Shown here piece by piece: positions 45,340 through 57,676 of a DNA stretch of 64,000 nucleotides. The position numbers were made by a program, and so were the translations under genes. The stretch comes from Podaxis mareebaensis. Lineage: Eukaryota; Basidiomycota; Agaricomycetes; Agaricales; Agaricaceae. The notes below the pieces were generated by a model. The model was given only the letters and a program-made list of their open reading frames with translations, was not told the origin of the DNA and searched no databases. How positions within the stretch are numbered: the stretch's first letter is position 1; the number at the start of each line of letters is the position of its first letter. Location of the stretch: positions 1 to 64,000 of the forward strand of contig JAEUWP010000021.1 of the NCBI GenBank assembly GCA_018524725.1, written 5' to 3'.

Positions 45340-46712
45340 ATGGTCCATACCAGGGCACAAAGCGCAAGAGGTACCTACCAGGCCACACCACCTTTTCAAA
45401 GTACTACCCCCTCCTTCCCCGATAACACCCTCTCCCTCCCTCCTCCGGACACTGCCGTGCCTCCGAGTGGGCTGTAAGTCGATCCTGTGGACGACGTAAT
45501 GGCATGAATATCTTAACTCTGACACTTCTTGCAGGACACCCCTTCCTGACACTACGCTTTCGGCAGAATGTCCGCCGGATCTCGTGGACTCAATTCGTGA
45601 CGATTCATCTTCGTATTCACCGACTACAAGCGAATATATTGCCGAGGAACGCTGCGCTACACCATCCGACGCTTCCAGCTTTGCCAGCATAGAAAACACA
45701 GAGACCTGTTCACCGCCTGAGCCGTCAACCATGTCGACTTGGCCCACAATGACGGCCAACCAGGAAGTAGAATCTAGCCCGAAGCACAGTGGTACAAACA
45801 GATCGATCGTACTAGAGGAACCCCTTATCAGCACTTGCGACAAAGCGTCCATCAAAGAAATCTGTCAGGATATCCACAACCTCAACTCTGCTATCAGCGA
45901 TATCGTTCACCGGTTTATCCAAGAGAACTCGCTACTTTCTTACCGCATCCGACTCGATGCACGAAAACGCGTTCCCGATGTTCCTCTCGTCGTTCTTATG
46001 TCAGGGGACCCCGAACTTGAAGTAAATGGAACGGCACAACGTCGATTTCTGGACATTTATATGCACGACATCATTATCAAAGAAGTGTACGATTGCATCC
46101 AAGGGAAATCGAGTGAGAATATCGGCAAGAAGTTTGCCGTGCTGAATCAGGTCCTCACTTGGATTAAAATTGGTACGCGTGACGTCCACTCTCCAGGGGC
46201 ACTCCGTGTCTGAAAGTAGTCTTATTTTCTTAGAGCCTTTCCAACAAGCACAATGGTGGCGCAGTATGGGATATTCCGCTCTCCCAGCTCCTTCCACAGC
46301 GGGCTTTCATACCCTCGCAAAGAAACTCCTGGACACCCTTAACAAATCCCTACTCGATATACTCGAACAGAGGGATCGCCGGCGTTCCAAGTTCATTCGT
46401 TCCAACAAGTCTAAGGATATTGGCTATCTTCGAGGAATTATACTTCAAGCATACGAAATATTTATGAAAACGAGGAGAGATATACTCTCTGAACGTCTCG
46501 AATTCACAACTGGCACTCCCAAACATCAACCAGTTCAGGAGTTTGAGAGGATCGCGTATTCCATTCAGGAGAAGATGGAGGGTTCTGCGACAATGTCTGG
46601 TCGAACAACGGTGCTAGGGGCGATAGGCTTCGGTTTGCTTGGTTTTCGGGAAGGTAGTCCAATGCCGTTTGTTTACGTTCGGCCGAGCATAGCTGCACTG
46701 GTTCCCAAGTGA
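45340..46712 (+). CDS. Unknown fungal protein with structured C-terminal half
   Basis: Exons 45340-45473, 45535-46172 and 46234-46712 give 416 aa, with both introns 61 bp. Residues 1-130 are Ser/Thr/Pro-rich and disordered-looking (TTPSFPDNTLSLPPPD). From about residue 135 the sequence is regular and helix-rich (SIKEICQDIHNLNSAISDIV, ...VYDCIQGK). It continues into exon 3 with EPFQQAQWWRSMGYS and LLDILEQRDRRRSKFIRSN. No catalytic motif, signal peptide or membrane span is clear. The composition suggests an Agaricomycete-restricted protein. I do not recognise it. Confidence 0.65.
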
Positions 46713-47171
46713 TTTCAACTTTCATATGTTGGAATAGTAATCTAGTAATGTGGTCTCCGAATGATAGAGAAACACATCCGAATCGCGGCTTATCCTTCCT
46801 TTGGCACTTCGCGGTTGAGCTCGACACCTTCCGGTTGTTGGGTCTTTGTCTTGACAATGGTGATGCCTTGTGGTGCGCATCATGTTGGTTTACCGGATAC
46901 CACAGCATTGCGCCTACGCAACAATAGGTTCATTTGAGAGCAAGACAATATATTCACCCAAAAGATGTAAAGAGAGAATGCTTAAGACATTAAATAGGCA
47001 AAATCCTCGCTTCGCTCCGCCTCCAGTTAACCCCCGACTGAAAGCATCATCTTAGTTGTTTCCCCATGCATCAGTGTCCAAGTAATAATCGTACCTTGTT
47101 AGTACGCCATCGCGTGTACGCTCGCATATTACATCCGTCGTTCTCAATGCAAATACTAAACTGTACATAGG
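46713..47171. other. Convergent intergenic gap
   Basis: This is the space between two convergent genes, presumably 3' UTRs. No further gene is supported. Confidence 0.4.
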
Positions 47172-49832
47172 TTATAACCCATCAACATCGGACCACAGCT
47201 CAAGTCCGAAGAAACAGACCTTCAGGATCTTGTAAGGCGTTTTGATTTCTGCCGCATTTTGCGTTGCATATGGTGTATTGTTGAAAATGCTCTGTAAATC
47301 AACAATGACAGAACAGACATGCTCAACATGAGGGTGGAGGGTTGTGCGTCCGCCTCAACAAAATCAGCGCAAGAAAGTGAGCTCGATAATCAACATACCG
47401 ATTATTATCTTTGTGAAGTCAGGTCTTGATTCCTTTCGGCAAATATAGATATCTTCATAGAATTCAGGATGCCTCGCGATATCCTCGTCCGTCACCAATG
47501 TTTCGTATATCCTGTCTGCATACTTTCCTGGCTCAAAGGCTGCGCCCTAACAGGGCAATCAGGTGAGATGTGCTGTTGCAGGGAGGAGTGGCAATATTCT
47601 CACCATTTCTGCAATAGTGTCCCAGACACCCTGGACTACCTTGGCACCATCGGGTCTCATTTCCAATTCTCTACCGGACCAGTTCAATTTGCATCCATCA
47701 ACCTTGGGTGCAACCTCAGTCCCGTAATGATATCTAGTGATGTATGACGTGACGGGTTTGGCAAGGTACCAAGATATGGCGCCATGGCAGATAGAATACG
47801 CCATTATCCCGTCTGGTTTACTGAACCGCAGACCCTTTTTGAGACCCCAGTTCTTGAGTTCCATAAATGCATATGATGAGTTCATCAAACCGCCGGCCAT
47901 TATGACGTCCTAGAAGGAAACATGAGGACCACGTCGGTACTACTCTAAACATGACGGAAGTACCTTGACCGAGTTGTTAGATTTTTGGTGTGCATGAGTG
48001 ATCCCGGCCTTTATTGCGGCAAGTGTAGGCTCAAAGAATTTCGCAATCTGATTCCTGTAGTAAAGGATACGAGTGCCACCCTGTTGAAGACCTCGGACGA
48101 AACGTACCCTGGGAGATAGAGTCTTCCATTCACAATGCCCGCCTGAAGGATGTTCTCTGAATTAGTATGCCCCATACCATATGAAATGTCCGGGTTATCG
48201 AACTGGAGACCTAGTGTTCAAATACAAAGAATCGGTATAATTTTTGCGCCCGACATACTCTCTTCTTTGTGTCATTTTCGAAAACCGCCATTAAATCCTC
48301 GATTTTTTGAGGCATGTCCCATGCCGTGCCTCGAACGCAGCCTAAAAATGAGCTTGGGAGCTTGGGAATCATCGGGAGTCGCACAACATACTCGATATGT
48401 GCCGCCGAGCTTCTTGATTGATGAAAACTGCCCCAGCAATGAGACCTAAGGCGAATAATGACCGGACCGTAAGCCCCCGTACAACTTGCTGGTAAGAAAC
48501 GCCCATACATTGTGATGCTACACTCTCCTTCACTTTGAACGGCCGTTCTTTTGCGATTGTGTATGCGCTGATGTTTTAGACTGAGACAATCAACCCTATT
48601 GCCGATGTCAGGTTTGACGTACGTGATGTCAACCGTACCGCCTATTCCGATTTAGTACGCTATCCTGTAGGTTGTCCTATGCTTGCTCACCTCCGGCGTC
48701 ACATAAGAGTATATTGTTTCCGACCTGTAGAGCTTCCGGCTAAGCAGAGGGAACAATGGCGTTTTCTAATGGCCAACCTTTATGCAGGAATCAACACACC
48801 CGCTATCAACGGCGTAGATCATGGCAGCCTAGATTCAAAAGGGTTCTCTCAAGATTAAGTGGGTTGGAAAGGAGGAAAGAATATCAACCTCGGCTTCAGA
48901 TAAGAAGTGTATCCGCCCAAGGCTTTCCTCTTGAAGATTCTCCTTACGATCCCCCGGTGTTCCCAAGAAGCCAGCAGCAATGGCGGCGGCACGAATTTGA
49001 TGCTGCTGTTTGATCTCCCATCCATTGGGAATAGTTAATATCACCTCCATTGAAGGAAACAACTCGTTCCAGATATCCTGTCCACGCGAGTGATGTTTGC
49101 AGAAATAAGCCTCGATATGTGTTAACATGAGACGGAGAAAGTCGGTATAGGCCTTTTCTACCGGGATAAAGATCGGGAGGGATGGTAGGTCGGCATGATT
49201 TATCTTAGAAACCGGGAACAATGTATCATTGTCCTCGGAAAGGTGCGGTGGACGAAGCGCCAACTTGAACCTACAAAAGCCACCTCAGATCACCTTGCAA
49301 AGCCATCAAATATGAGACACACCATTCAACTTTCAACCAGCCCCTTGCCTCGGCGTGGGCAACATCGTCCTATTCAAACTGCGGTCAGTCGCGGAGCGAC
49401 AGGAGCAACCCACTTACTGGATGAGTTGCTTGGGCACCCCATAGTTGCGGCGTTCCAGCGTGATCGTAATACATGACTGTCGGGACCTTAAAATCCAGAA
49501 CCACCTAGGAGAATGAAACGTGAGCTCGGGAACGAGGTACCATTGTTCAGAGGTCATACCTGACCAGGCCAAGACGAAACCTGAAGTTAATACGTGAGCC
49601 ATTTGTTCCTTGTCACAGTCGACAGGCATAAGCTTACAGGCTTTGGATCAGGTACCTCATTCGGTCTCAATAAACAGAATGAAGCTGCGGAGAATGTTGT
49701 TCCAATGTCGATTGAGAGGATTAATAGATTGTCTTGTCCCTTGTAGGTGTTGAAGCGACGAGTTTGGCGACCTGAGGGTACTGAGGTGGTTTTGTTGGCG
49801 CGATGACTTTTGTGATTTCGGGTAGCAGGCAT
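47172..49832 (-). CDS. Hsp70-family ATPase (HSPA12-like fungal clade), many introns
   Basis: The start is ATG 49832-49830 (MPATRNHK) and the stop TAA 47174-47172. Exon 1 (49832-49638) carries the phosphate-1 motif LSIDIGTTFSAASF. Exon 2 is a 21-nt microexon (49580-49560) encoding VSSWPGQ. Exon 3 continues with LDFKVPTVMYYD. Further pieces include LTIPNGWEIKQQHQIRAAA (49100-49000), the SEAEAAM junction and VGNNILLCDAGGGTVDITAY, the phosphate-2 loop, split by introns near 48700-48600. The C-terminal part ends KTPYKILKVCFFGLELWSDV. Members of this fungal Hsp70-like group have the actin-like ATPase fold but lack the classical substrate-binding domain. Their clients are unknown. I did not fix all exon borders in 47.2-49.4 kb. 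Confidence 0.8.
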
Positions 49833-51706
49833 TGTGATCCTCAAGAGCAATTGGAAGGGCTGATCGTGTGACCAAGAGTGAAGGTGTGAACATAAAATGA
49901 TAGGGGACGGAATGGCTTTTTAGAACTCAGGGCAAAGGGCAGGTCGGACGTTGATTCCTGAGGTTTGCAGTGCGTATGAGTCGTCCATCGTTCTTGACGA
50001 TGAGAAAGGTTATTTAGGGATGTATGTCTATGGGTCTTGGTTAGGAGGTCTTCTTTGGAAGTTCGTTATATTGACTAGCAATGTCTTGGCCGGCAAAGTA
50101 GAACGGGGAAGAGAGGTAATTTATTCAACTCAGGGTCGCATGTCATCTTCTTACTTCTATGCGGACTTGGTCCTCGCAATGGTTATATCGAAACCCAAAA
50201 GTGTGAACTCATCCCTTGGACAGCCTTGGGGTCCGTGGGTGTCCGGCCGACCGGATTAGCTACAAGGGGGACTTGAATGAGCTTTCGCGGAACCCGAAGG
50301 AAAAGTCTTAAGAAGCCGACGGTGAGATGCGAAGGCGGCGAATCCAGAACAAGACTTCCTAAGCGGATGAGCCAACAAAGATTAAAGTCAGCTTAGGAAG
50401 ATCACTCACTACATATCGTAAGCAGTAACATCGCAAACTGGTCCAGGCTGCACCATAAATAACCTACCCGTCTGGATTCCACGTCTTAAGAATAACCGAA
50501 GCGACTTTTTTTTCGATCACGTCCTCGTCATTAGCTTTACGGAATAGCTTCGAAAATAGCACGTTCCCTCCTTCGGACAAACAATACACCGCAGAACCTA
50601 TCCATCCTTCTCCTTGCGAAGCTTCGAGGACTCTTTCGCCGATAGGGGCGCGATAGTCAAAAAAAAAAAAAAAAGATGCGCGGCAAGGGATGTAAGCTTC
50701 GGATGGCTTGAGAGAACCCAATTGTAATTGTGAGTACGCTAAGTTTCAAGGGACGGCTGAAAGTGAGCCTGTGTTGCAGAAGCGAGACACAGAGCCTGAC
50801 GGAGGTTGGTGCGGAGTAGACGGAATGATGGGAGGTGGTTTGGGTTGGCGCAGTAGCTGCTTGGAAAGGACATAGAGGACGAAAAAGGATCGGTAGTCCG
50901 AGTCGGGTGTAAATATCGAGCAAAGAGCTTAGATTTTGGGTCGGTTCTTCGGGAGCATCATGAACTTGCCAGGACCGCGTTAATAAACGCAAAGGAATGG
51001 CAACGGTCTCGGGCGGAATACTGTCTGTTATCCAAATGGCCAATCCACGTACGGAATCATATATATTCTGTAAAACTTTAACGCCTGAGTTTAGCGGAGC
51101 AGCCGAAGGAGAACGTCAACTTCATGCGTCAAGATCATCCGGTGTGCCTTGAGACGTTTATCTCTGTGCAAAGCCTTCGCAGCGCGATTTCCAATGGACT
51201 AGTTCTCTACACTGTTTCGGCAGCACCAGCAGATGCGTTTCCAACAACTCCTCTCAAGCTATCATCATCCAACGGGTGAACAAATAGAGCGTGCTCACGG
51301 AGTTCAGGGCAACGGAACGACGCGAACAGCGAGCCCTGGGCCAGATCGACTGGGGTATTGAAGAGGATTGCCGATATGGTATGTCTCACCAACTTGCAGA
51401 GACCTTGGCTATAAGCGTCTTCAGCTCAGCCCTTAAGCTATTGACTTAAACGCGTCCTCACGTCTTATCTACGCTCGAACATTCTGGCAGCAAGACGTGG
51501 TCATCCAATCTTACCACTCAAGCAATTGTCGGGGTCTGATACGCACCTATGAAATTCTTGACAAGTATGTTTGACCTCACTTTCGTTGCACGGAAGAATA
51601 AGGATCAATCTATGTATATTAGTGATTAGCTGATCATGTCAAGAACATAGTGGATATAATTAGCTCCAGGATCGAAGCAGGCTAGTATAATAGCTCTCAT
51701 ATAGCA
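49833..51706. other. Intergenic, no supported gene
   Basis: Frames at 49951-50259 (plus), 50464-50721 and 50657-51043 (minus) have no recognisable domain. The last two are joined by an A/T homopolymer run at about 50659-50675. A small real gene is possible on the minus strand at 50.46-51.04 kb, but I cannot support it. Confidence 0.35.
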
Positions 51707-52679
51707 TCAGTCGGTGCGAGGACGCTTGTTAGAATGACCGTTGGTCTGGCCATTGGCGACATGGCCGTTCGCGTTGGCAGAGAAGTATTCGAGCTTGTCA
51801 GTAGGGTTGGGCTTAATAGTCTTAGACCCCTCAGTCCAGTTAGCAGGGCAAACTTCACCGTGCTTGTCCTGTCAACATGTTGTGAGCGGTCACAATCTCA
51901 GCCGGGCAGAAAACTGCATACAGTGAACTGGAAGGCCTTGATCAAACGGACGGTTTCACCAACAGAGCGACCAACAGGGAGATCATTCACAGTAATTTGC
52001 CTGAGAACGCACGTAAATTAGACTGTTCTATTTATAGAATGTGAATAGCATATACCTTAAAGTGCCCTTGGGGTCGATAATGAAAAGGCCACGGAGGGCA
52101 ATACCCTCCTCCTCGAGCAAGACGCCATAGTCACGAGATATTTGCATATTCCTATCAGCTACGAGAGGGAGCTTGAGATTGGGGCCAAGTCCTCCCTCCT
52201 TTCGATCTTGTGTCGCCCAGGCAAAGTGAGAGAACTTGGAATCAGTCGAAATACCTAGTGGTTCACATAAGGCTTTTTGCGACGCGTTGTAGCTCTGAGG
52301 GATACTCACCAAGGACAGTGGTATTCAGTTCCTTGAATTGGGAGAGGGCATCGTTGAAGGCAAGGATTTCACTGACTTTGCATAAGTGTCAAGACGCGTA
52401 AAGTTAGAGTTAGAGCACTCACGTTGGGCACACGAAGGTGAAATCCCTAGAGTCGGTCAGTTTGATACGGTACGGGAGCTTGTTTCTTCACATACATGGG
52501 ATAGAACAAAAGAACGAGCCTTTTGGGGAACGACGCGTCAAAGGCAGTTTGAGAATATATGCGGGCATGTAAACTTACCATTGACCAAGGAAATCAGACA
52601 GAGAAACCTCCTGGAAGGTATCTTCGACGACAGCGTCGGCCTTGAAAGCAGGAGCGGGGCGTTGGACAAGAGCAACCAT
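51707..52679 (-). CDS. Typical 2-Cys peroxiredoxin (thioredoxin peroxidase)
   Basis: Seven exons fit exactly: 52679-52579, 52519-52496, 52446-52423, 52371-52310, 52254-52056, 52000-51922 and 51868-51707 (216 aa). Exons 2 and 3 are 24-nt microexons that encode LVLLFYPM and DFTFVCP. The peroxidatic Cys is in FTFVCPT and the resolving Cys in [21 protein letters not shown] and DPKGTLRQI are typical of the family. It reduces hydrogen peroxide and alkyl hydroperoxides using thioredoxin, in the cytosol. The C-terminus is extended by an Asn/Gly-rich tail ([17 protein letters not shown]) with a basic end, unlike the YF-containing tail of peroxide-sensitive Prx1. This suggests a robust, less easily overoxidised form. 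Confidence 0.92.
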
Positions 52680-54651
52680 TTCTACAGAGGATAGGTTCAA
52701 TGAAGAGTGAAATAAGGTTGCGTTAGGCTCAGGCCTCACTCATAAATATTTTCAAGGTCGCATCATTTGGTTGTATTTGTCACCAATTGACGCGCTGCCC
52801 AGGCTGCATCGATCATTCTGGAATTCGCCGAATGGGTCCCGACCAGCCCTGCCTCTTCGGAAAGGCAGAAAAATTGCCTTGGATATGTGGACGTTCATTA
52901 ACGTTCATTTGTCCACATTTCTAGGAAGTGACAATGAACTCCTGCTATCCGACTCCCTGTGGAAGAAATATGCTCTTTATCTCCCCCCCTTGGGACGCCT
53001 ATTCCAAGTAAAGACCTGGCGGGCATCTTGCACACGAGGATGAATAATGCCAGGCACCCTCTTTCACGTGAGGAGGCGATGACTCACGCCCCAACCCTTC
53101 AAAGTCATAGAACTTGTTCTAACTTGAGCTGAAATGAGAGTTGAAGTAGACAAGACCGCAGAAAATTGGCGCACCCAGAAAACGTATTGGTTCAATTATG
53201 GATCATCTTGATGTGTGGGATGTATATATACTCGTTTGCTGAATGAGCATCTGCGACGAAGTGAGGTGCGAGCGGAGAAAACAGCGCGACACTCTCGGCT
53301 TTCCCTAAGTACTGCTCTATCACAGAGGTGGACCTAGCTGCCCAGCTGCACTCTTTCAGAATTTCAATTCGTCCACCCTCCAAAAATAAGATCTGCACCT
53401 GCGCAGTTCTCGTGCGAACTGGATCGAAGGCCCACATCTCGGCTGGCTCCTTATGCGCATTACGTGGCAGGGAAGCTGCTGGAAGCCCCGCACCGGGGCT
53501 CTCGTCCAACAAAGGCTCGCATAATTATGGTCTTGCACAACCATGCAAATATGTTCCATCATGGTGGCTCCCCAACCTAGAAATAGCGTCGTGGCTTAAC
53601 GGCGCAAGATAAAGAAACGAGTCATTCCCATATTCAATGCCAAGCGGTGCATGTGCGAGTGCCTATTTCCATATTACATAACCCCAGTCTGATAAGCATG
53701 AGTGCCGTCATATTGTATGTGGCATTGGGCACAGCTGGTGTTTCTAAGTCATCCAGGTCACTTTTCTCACTGAACGACGATATGATGGCAATGATGTAGT
53801 GGTCCGCATATGCTTCCGCTTTGACCCATTTGCCTTAAAGTTTCCCAAATTTGCCATCAATCTTTTGCTGCTGGGACAACTCGAGGTGTGACTTCAAGCT
53901 TTTCTGGGTTCAGACGTTTTTTATTGAGACAGGTCATAACCGGAACCTGACGTGCCTCTGGGATTGGACTGTGGAGCTCATGAGCTGTGTAGTATGACAA
54001 GGTTTGTCGTCATGAAAATAGGCAGTGATTCCCGATAGACTCCATCCTATAAAATCCAGGGTCTAGAACATAGGAGTGATTGATGATATCCTTTTTTTAG
54101 TTTCGTGGAACCTTGGCGTCCAATAGGCACTCCTCTCACGGCGCCCGGATCAACTGGGGGATAATCTATGTTATCATTTGCCCCTTGGAGGCCCTCTGCC
54201 TCTCTCACAAGGCCATTCAGGTTTATTCAGGTTCAGTGATACTCCAACGGCTGTCAATGACCATCGCCGAGAAGGAGCAATGACGCAACTGGTGAGTAGG
54301 GATATACTTATAGAGTGTGCTCCCACATACGAGCGTTGATCATCCCTTTCCGTCACTCGCAGTCTTTCCTCAGGTTAGGGACGCAGACCCAAGAGTCTTT
54401 CTATTTATCTGAAGACCCCATAACTTCAACAAGCGCTCTTTCACGACCCCAAAACGTGCCGTCGCGAAGGCCGGGAACACAGCCATTTTCTCACGTCGAA
54501 CATTCGTCCTCTTGCTCACTCGTTCCCTCGAGGCATGCACGGTGGACTCCTCTTCAGGCTGATCCAGAACTTGACCTTGGTTGATTTTCCTTGATCGTGG
54601 TCTGGTATGCGTTACTCTTTGCACAATGTATCATTCTAAGTCCGGTGTAGG
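52680..54651. other. Intergenic, no supported gene
   Basis: Frames such as 52771-53043 (plus) and 53192-53512 (minus) have no domain or good splice context. The span contains the peroxiredoxin promoter on its left and the kinase promoter on its right. Confidence 0.35.
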
Positions 54652-57031
54652 ATGACCATCATTCTCCCGACCTACACTCCGCAGTTTTTGTGGAGGTTCT
54701 GGTTGTCTCATGGGTAACGGCTGTTTCTTGCTGATTACTTCTGCCTGAAGCTTATCTACATCCCTCAGCTTGACGCAGGATATGAAATCGACTCCGAGTC
54801 CTCGCGTTCACAAGTATGACGTCTACGAGAACGAGTTGACTGAGCTCCGTCAGGGACCCATTTCGTCCCGCCCCATTTTCCAAGACTTCTACTCTGATGA
54901 CTTGGATCCAGAGACTGTCAAAATCTACGAAGAGGCTACAAGCGAGTTTCTACGTTTGGAGCACATGAGCGAAGCTATTTTTGCCAACATTCTTCATCGT
55001 ACTGTTTGGTCAGACGCCGAGCAGCACCCCCGCAAGGTTCCTCTCGACCGTTTGGATGTTGAAACCATCCGGAAGTACCTCACGTTTATCCGCTTCCGTA
55101 ATAGCGCAGGCTACTCGAAGACCATTGCGTCTCTACACGACGCAGCAGAAGAGAAACCGCATGACGGCAGTGTTTGCCCCGCGTATCGGCCCCTGTTTGT
55201 CCGGATCCGCAAGCGATTCATGTTACGACAATTCATCTCCTTCCTTAAGCACTCTTCTGCGAATGCCGATGCGCCTCACCTACGTCCTGAATACAACGTA
55301 TCTGGCGGTGGTGCCGCTTTGGACGAATTCAGAGACACTATGGAGCTGTATTGTTGGCGCTTGTGCGGAGCCGAGGTTTGTTTTGGCGTTGCTTCTGAAG
55401 ACCAGGAGTACATGCTCCCTGATTGCGTGTTTGGTACTCTTGACGAGGGTTTCGAGGAAGATCCGTAAGTCCTGTCATTCATATGCTGGCGTCCGATCGC
55501 TCATATACCTATAGGTCCTGTTGTGACCTTTTCTTTCCTATATTCCCTACCCTGTCCATCTACATTCTAGGTACAGCGGACGGCTGCTATCCCTCCAACC
55601 CGACATATGCTCAGCCTATCCACAATACGATCTGGATTGACGTGGGTGTCGAGTCCGCCTCCGATGTGCACCTCCGCAACGCCATGATCCTGCAGACATA
55701 TCCGCGTTATCTCTACTTCTCATCTTTGCGCACAGTGGCACTTTCTATCTCATCATACGACGAGTTCCGCTGGATTCAAGAACACCAAGACTACAGTCGC
55801 TTAAAGCAGAGATGCAGACAGAAGTTCTTGCAAGAGACTGTCACGAAGACACTCGTTCTGCGTCCATCAGTCGTTCTCACTGATCTGACGGATCAGGTAA
55901 AGATGATTGGAAACTCTGCTGTTGCTCATGGCTCGTTCTCGGACGTCTGGAAAGGGAAGTGGAACGATCCTGTAGAAAGACGTACACGATTTGTAAGTCT
56001 TACTACTCCCCGTTATGAGAACTTGGCTAACGTGGCTGCGTTGTAGGTTGCTGTCAAGTTCCTACGTCAGATCATGGTCCAAAACGTTCGAGAGAAACTA
56101 TTGAAGGTATGTTTCTGCGATTCTCCTTAACGCTTGGGTAACATATCTTTATCACTCAGCGTTTGCAATCTGAAGTTATCGCTTGGCATAAGCTGTGCCA
56201 CCGCCGCATCAGTCAGTTATTCGGCATCGTTCAGTCAACTCACAGCATCGGGATGGTCTCGCTCTGGTATGACAACGGTACCATATGCGAATATGTGAAG
56301 CGCAATCCTCAAACCAACAGGCTGAAGCTGGTGAATACATTAATTTGTGGAGGGATTCATCGGTTCTTATGTCATGCCAGCTGATTCAAGTTGCTTCTGG
56401 GATCACGTACTTGCACGATTTCAAACCCATTATCATACATGGTGACCTCAAGGGCGTAAGTCAATTGTTCTAAATTTTGAAAATCTTCTGACGAAGGTTT
56501 GCAGGGTAATATCCTGATTGATGACAACGGTTGTGCTGTCATCAGCGACTTTGGGCTTTCCAAAGCCATGGAAGAGACCATCTCGAAGTCTGATAACAAA
56601 AACGGGACTTCTTTCTTCGCGGGATCAACGAGATGGATGGCTCCGGAACTCATTATGGCCCTCGTAGAGGATGATGGATGCATCCCGCCCATCACCACCC
56701 ACAGCGATGTCTATGCCTTCGCGTCAGTCTGCCTCGAGGTAAGTATTGCCAAGCTCAATCCCCGCTTGGGTACCCCAAGATTAATGTCATTCCTAAGGTT
56801 GCCACTGGTCAACTTCCCTATGCGCACCGCAGCAATGACCACTCTGTCACTGTTGATATTATGCGCGGTATAAAACCTAATAAAGGTGTCTCTCTGGCGA
56901 TTCATGGCATGGAGCTTAAGTGTGTGAAGTCGTTCTGGGCTATGCTCGACCGATGCTGGGATGACCAAGGACCTTTGCGCCCGTCCATGCGTGAGATGCT
57001 CAATTTCTTGGAGAATATGGTCGTGTCCTGA
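54652..57031 (+). CDS. Protein kinase (TKL-like) with N-terminal fungal domain
   Basis: Exons are 54652-54713 (probable first exon, in frame across a 55-bp intron), 54769-55464, 55515-55992, 56047-56106, 56160-56330, 56381-56455, 56505-56738 and 56798-57031. If the first exon is not used, translation starts at ATG 54782 (644 aa). Residues to about 380 form a helical domain with SSRPIFQDFYSDDLDPET and YWR/CWRLCGAEVCFGV segments that may belong to the DUF4238-like group (unsure). The kinase domain follows: glycine loop AHGSFSDVWKGKW, VAVKFL (catalytic Lys), IIHGDLKGGNILI (HGD in place of HRD), ISDFGLSKA (DFG), STRWMAPELI, HSDVYAFASVCLE and the RPSMREML end. Kinases of this type are expanded in Agaricomycetes. 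The substrate is unknown. Intron 6 splits the catalytic loop between LKG and GN. Confidence 0.87.
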
Positions 57032-57466
57032 GCTTTCATTTTATGCTCAACTATGGAATATGCTTTTGATTTGCTTATCTTTCGGTCTTCATGCACTGCT
57101 GGGAACATACCTTCTCTGGTTGTCTGATACCTTTTGCTTTGCTTGATCTTTTGCCTTCAACTCTGTTGTACCAATAATCTCACCTGGGCGCATGCTGCAG
57201 TTGCCATTGCCTCCAAGTTACGGAGCTGGATGCCTTACCTGTAATTTTTCCCCTTGGCTTCTTATCAGCTATGCTTATGGAGGGACTTTGAAGCTTCTTA
57301 GTTGTTGTATGCTTTGTACTATAAATCTGGTTTTGAATTGGAATGTATTTACTTGCTTCAGTGGTTGTTGAGTCAGAGGCGCATTGGGACTCAAGTTTCG
57401 TCATCATCCAGTGCCGGCAAGGGCGATCACAGTATGGAAATTCCAACGCCCGTCACAATATGATGT
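57032..57466. other. Kinase 3' flank and tRNA 5' flank
   Basis: No frame is supported. It is likely the 3' UTR of the kinase, then spacer before the tRNA gene. Confidence 0.4.
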
Positions 57467-57539
57467 GGTTCAATGGTCTAGTGGTTATGATTTCTGTCTT
57501 ACACACAGAAGGTCTCCAGTTCGAACCTGGATTGAACCA
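57467..57539 (+). tRNA. tRNA-Val (anticodon TAC)
   Basis: A full cloverleaf of 73 nt without intron. The acceptor GGTTCAA pairs with TTGAACC, followed by discriminator A. D-arm GTCTAGTGGTTATGAT. Anticodon stem TCTGT/ACAGA with loop CTTACAC gives anticodon TAC at 57500-57502. T-arm TCCAG-TTCGAAC-CTGGA. Internal promoters are an A box (TGGTCTAGTGG) and a B box (AGTTCGAACCTGG). A T run at 57542-57546 is a pol III terminator. It decodes GUA valine codons. Confidence 0.96.
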
Positions 57540-57676
57540 TATTTTTCACATTTCGGCCTAAGAAATAACAGAAAAGCAGTCTCTTATCTAGATCTCGACT
57601 CAGCATCGTCTGGTCATTCTGTCACTGATGTACGATATCTGGCATAAGGACCTCGACTTTCATGTACTGCCGTACT

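Noticed and set aside
49951..50259. Plus-strand 102-codon frame near the Hsp70-like gene start
   Set aside because: No domain. It sits in the presumed promoter region.
50464..51043. Two minus-strand frames as a possible small gene
   Set aside because: They are linked only by a homopolymer tract, have no domain and no clear splice sites.
52028..52312. Minus-strand 94-codon frame as its own protein
   Set aside because: Its first 18 codons are intron 4 and its end is intron 5 of the peroxiredoxin gene.
53192..53512. Minus-strand 106-codon frame
   Set aside because: Overlapping frames on both strands of similar length and no recognisable features.
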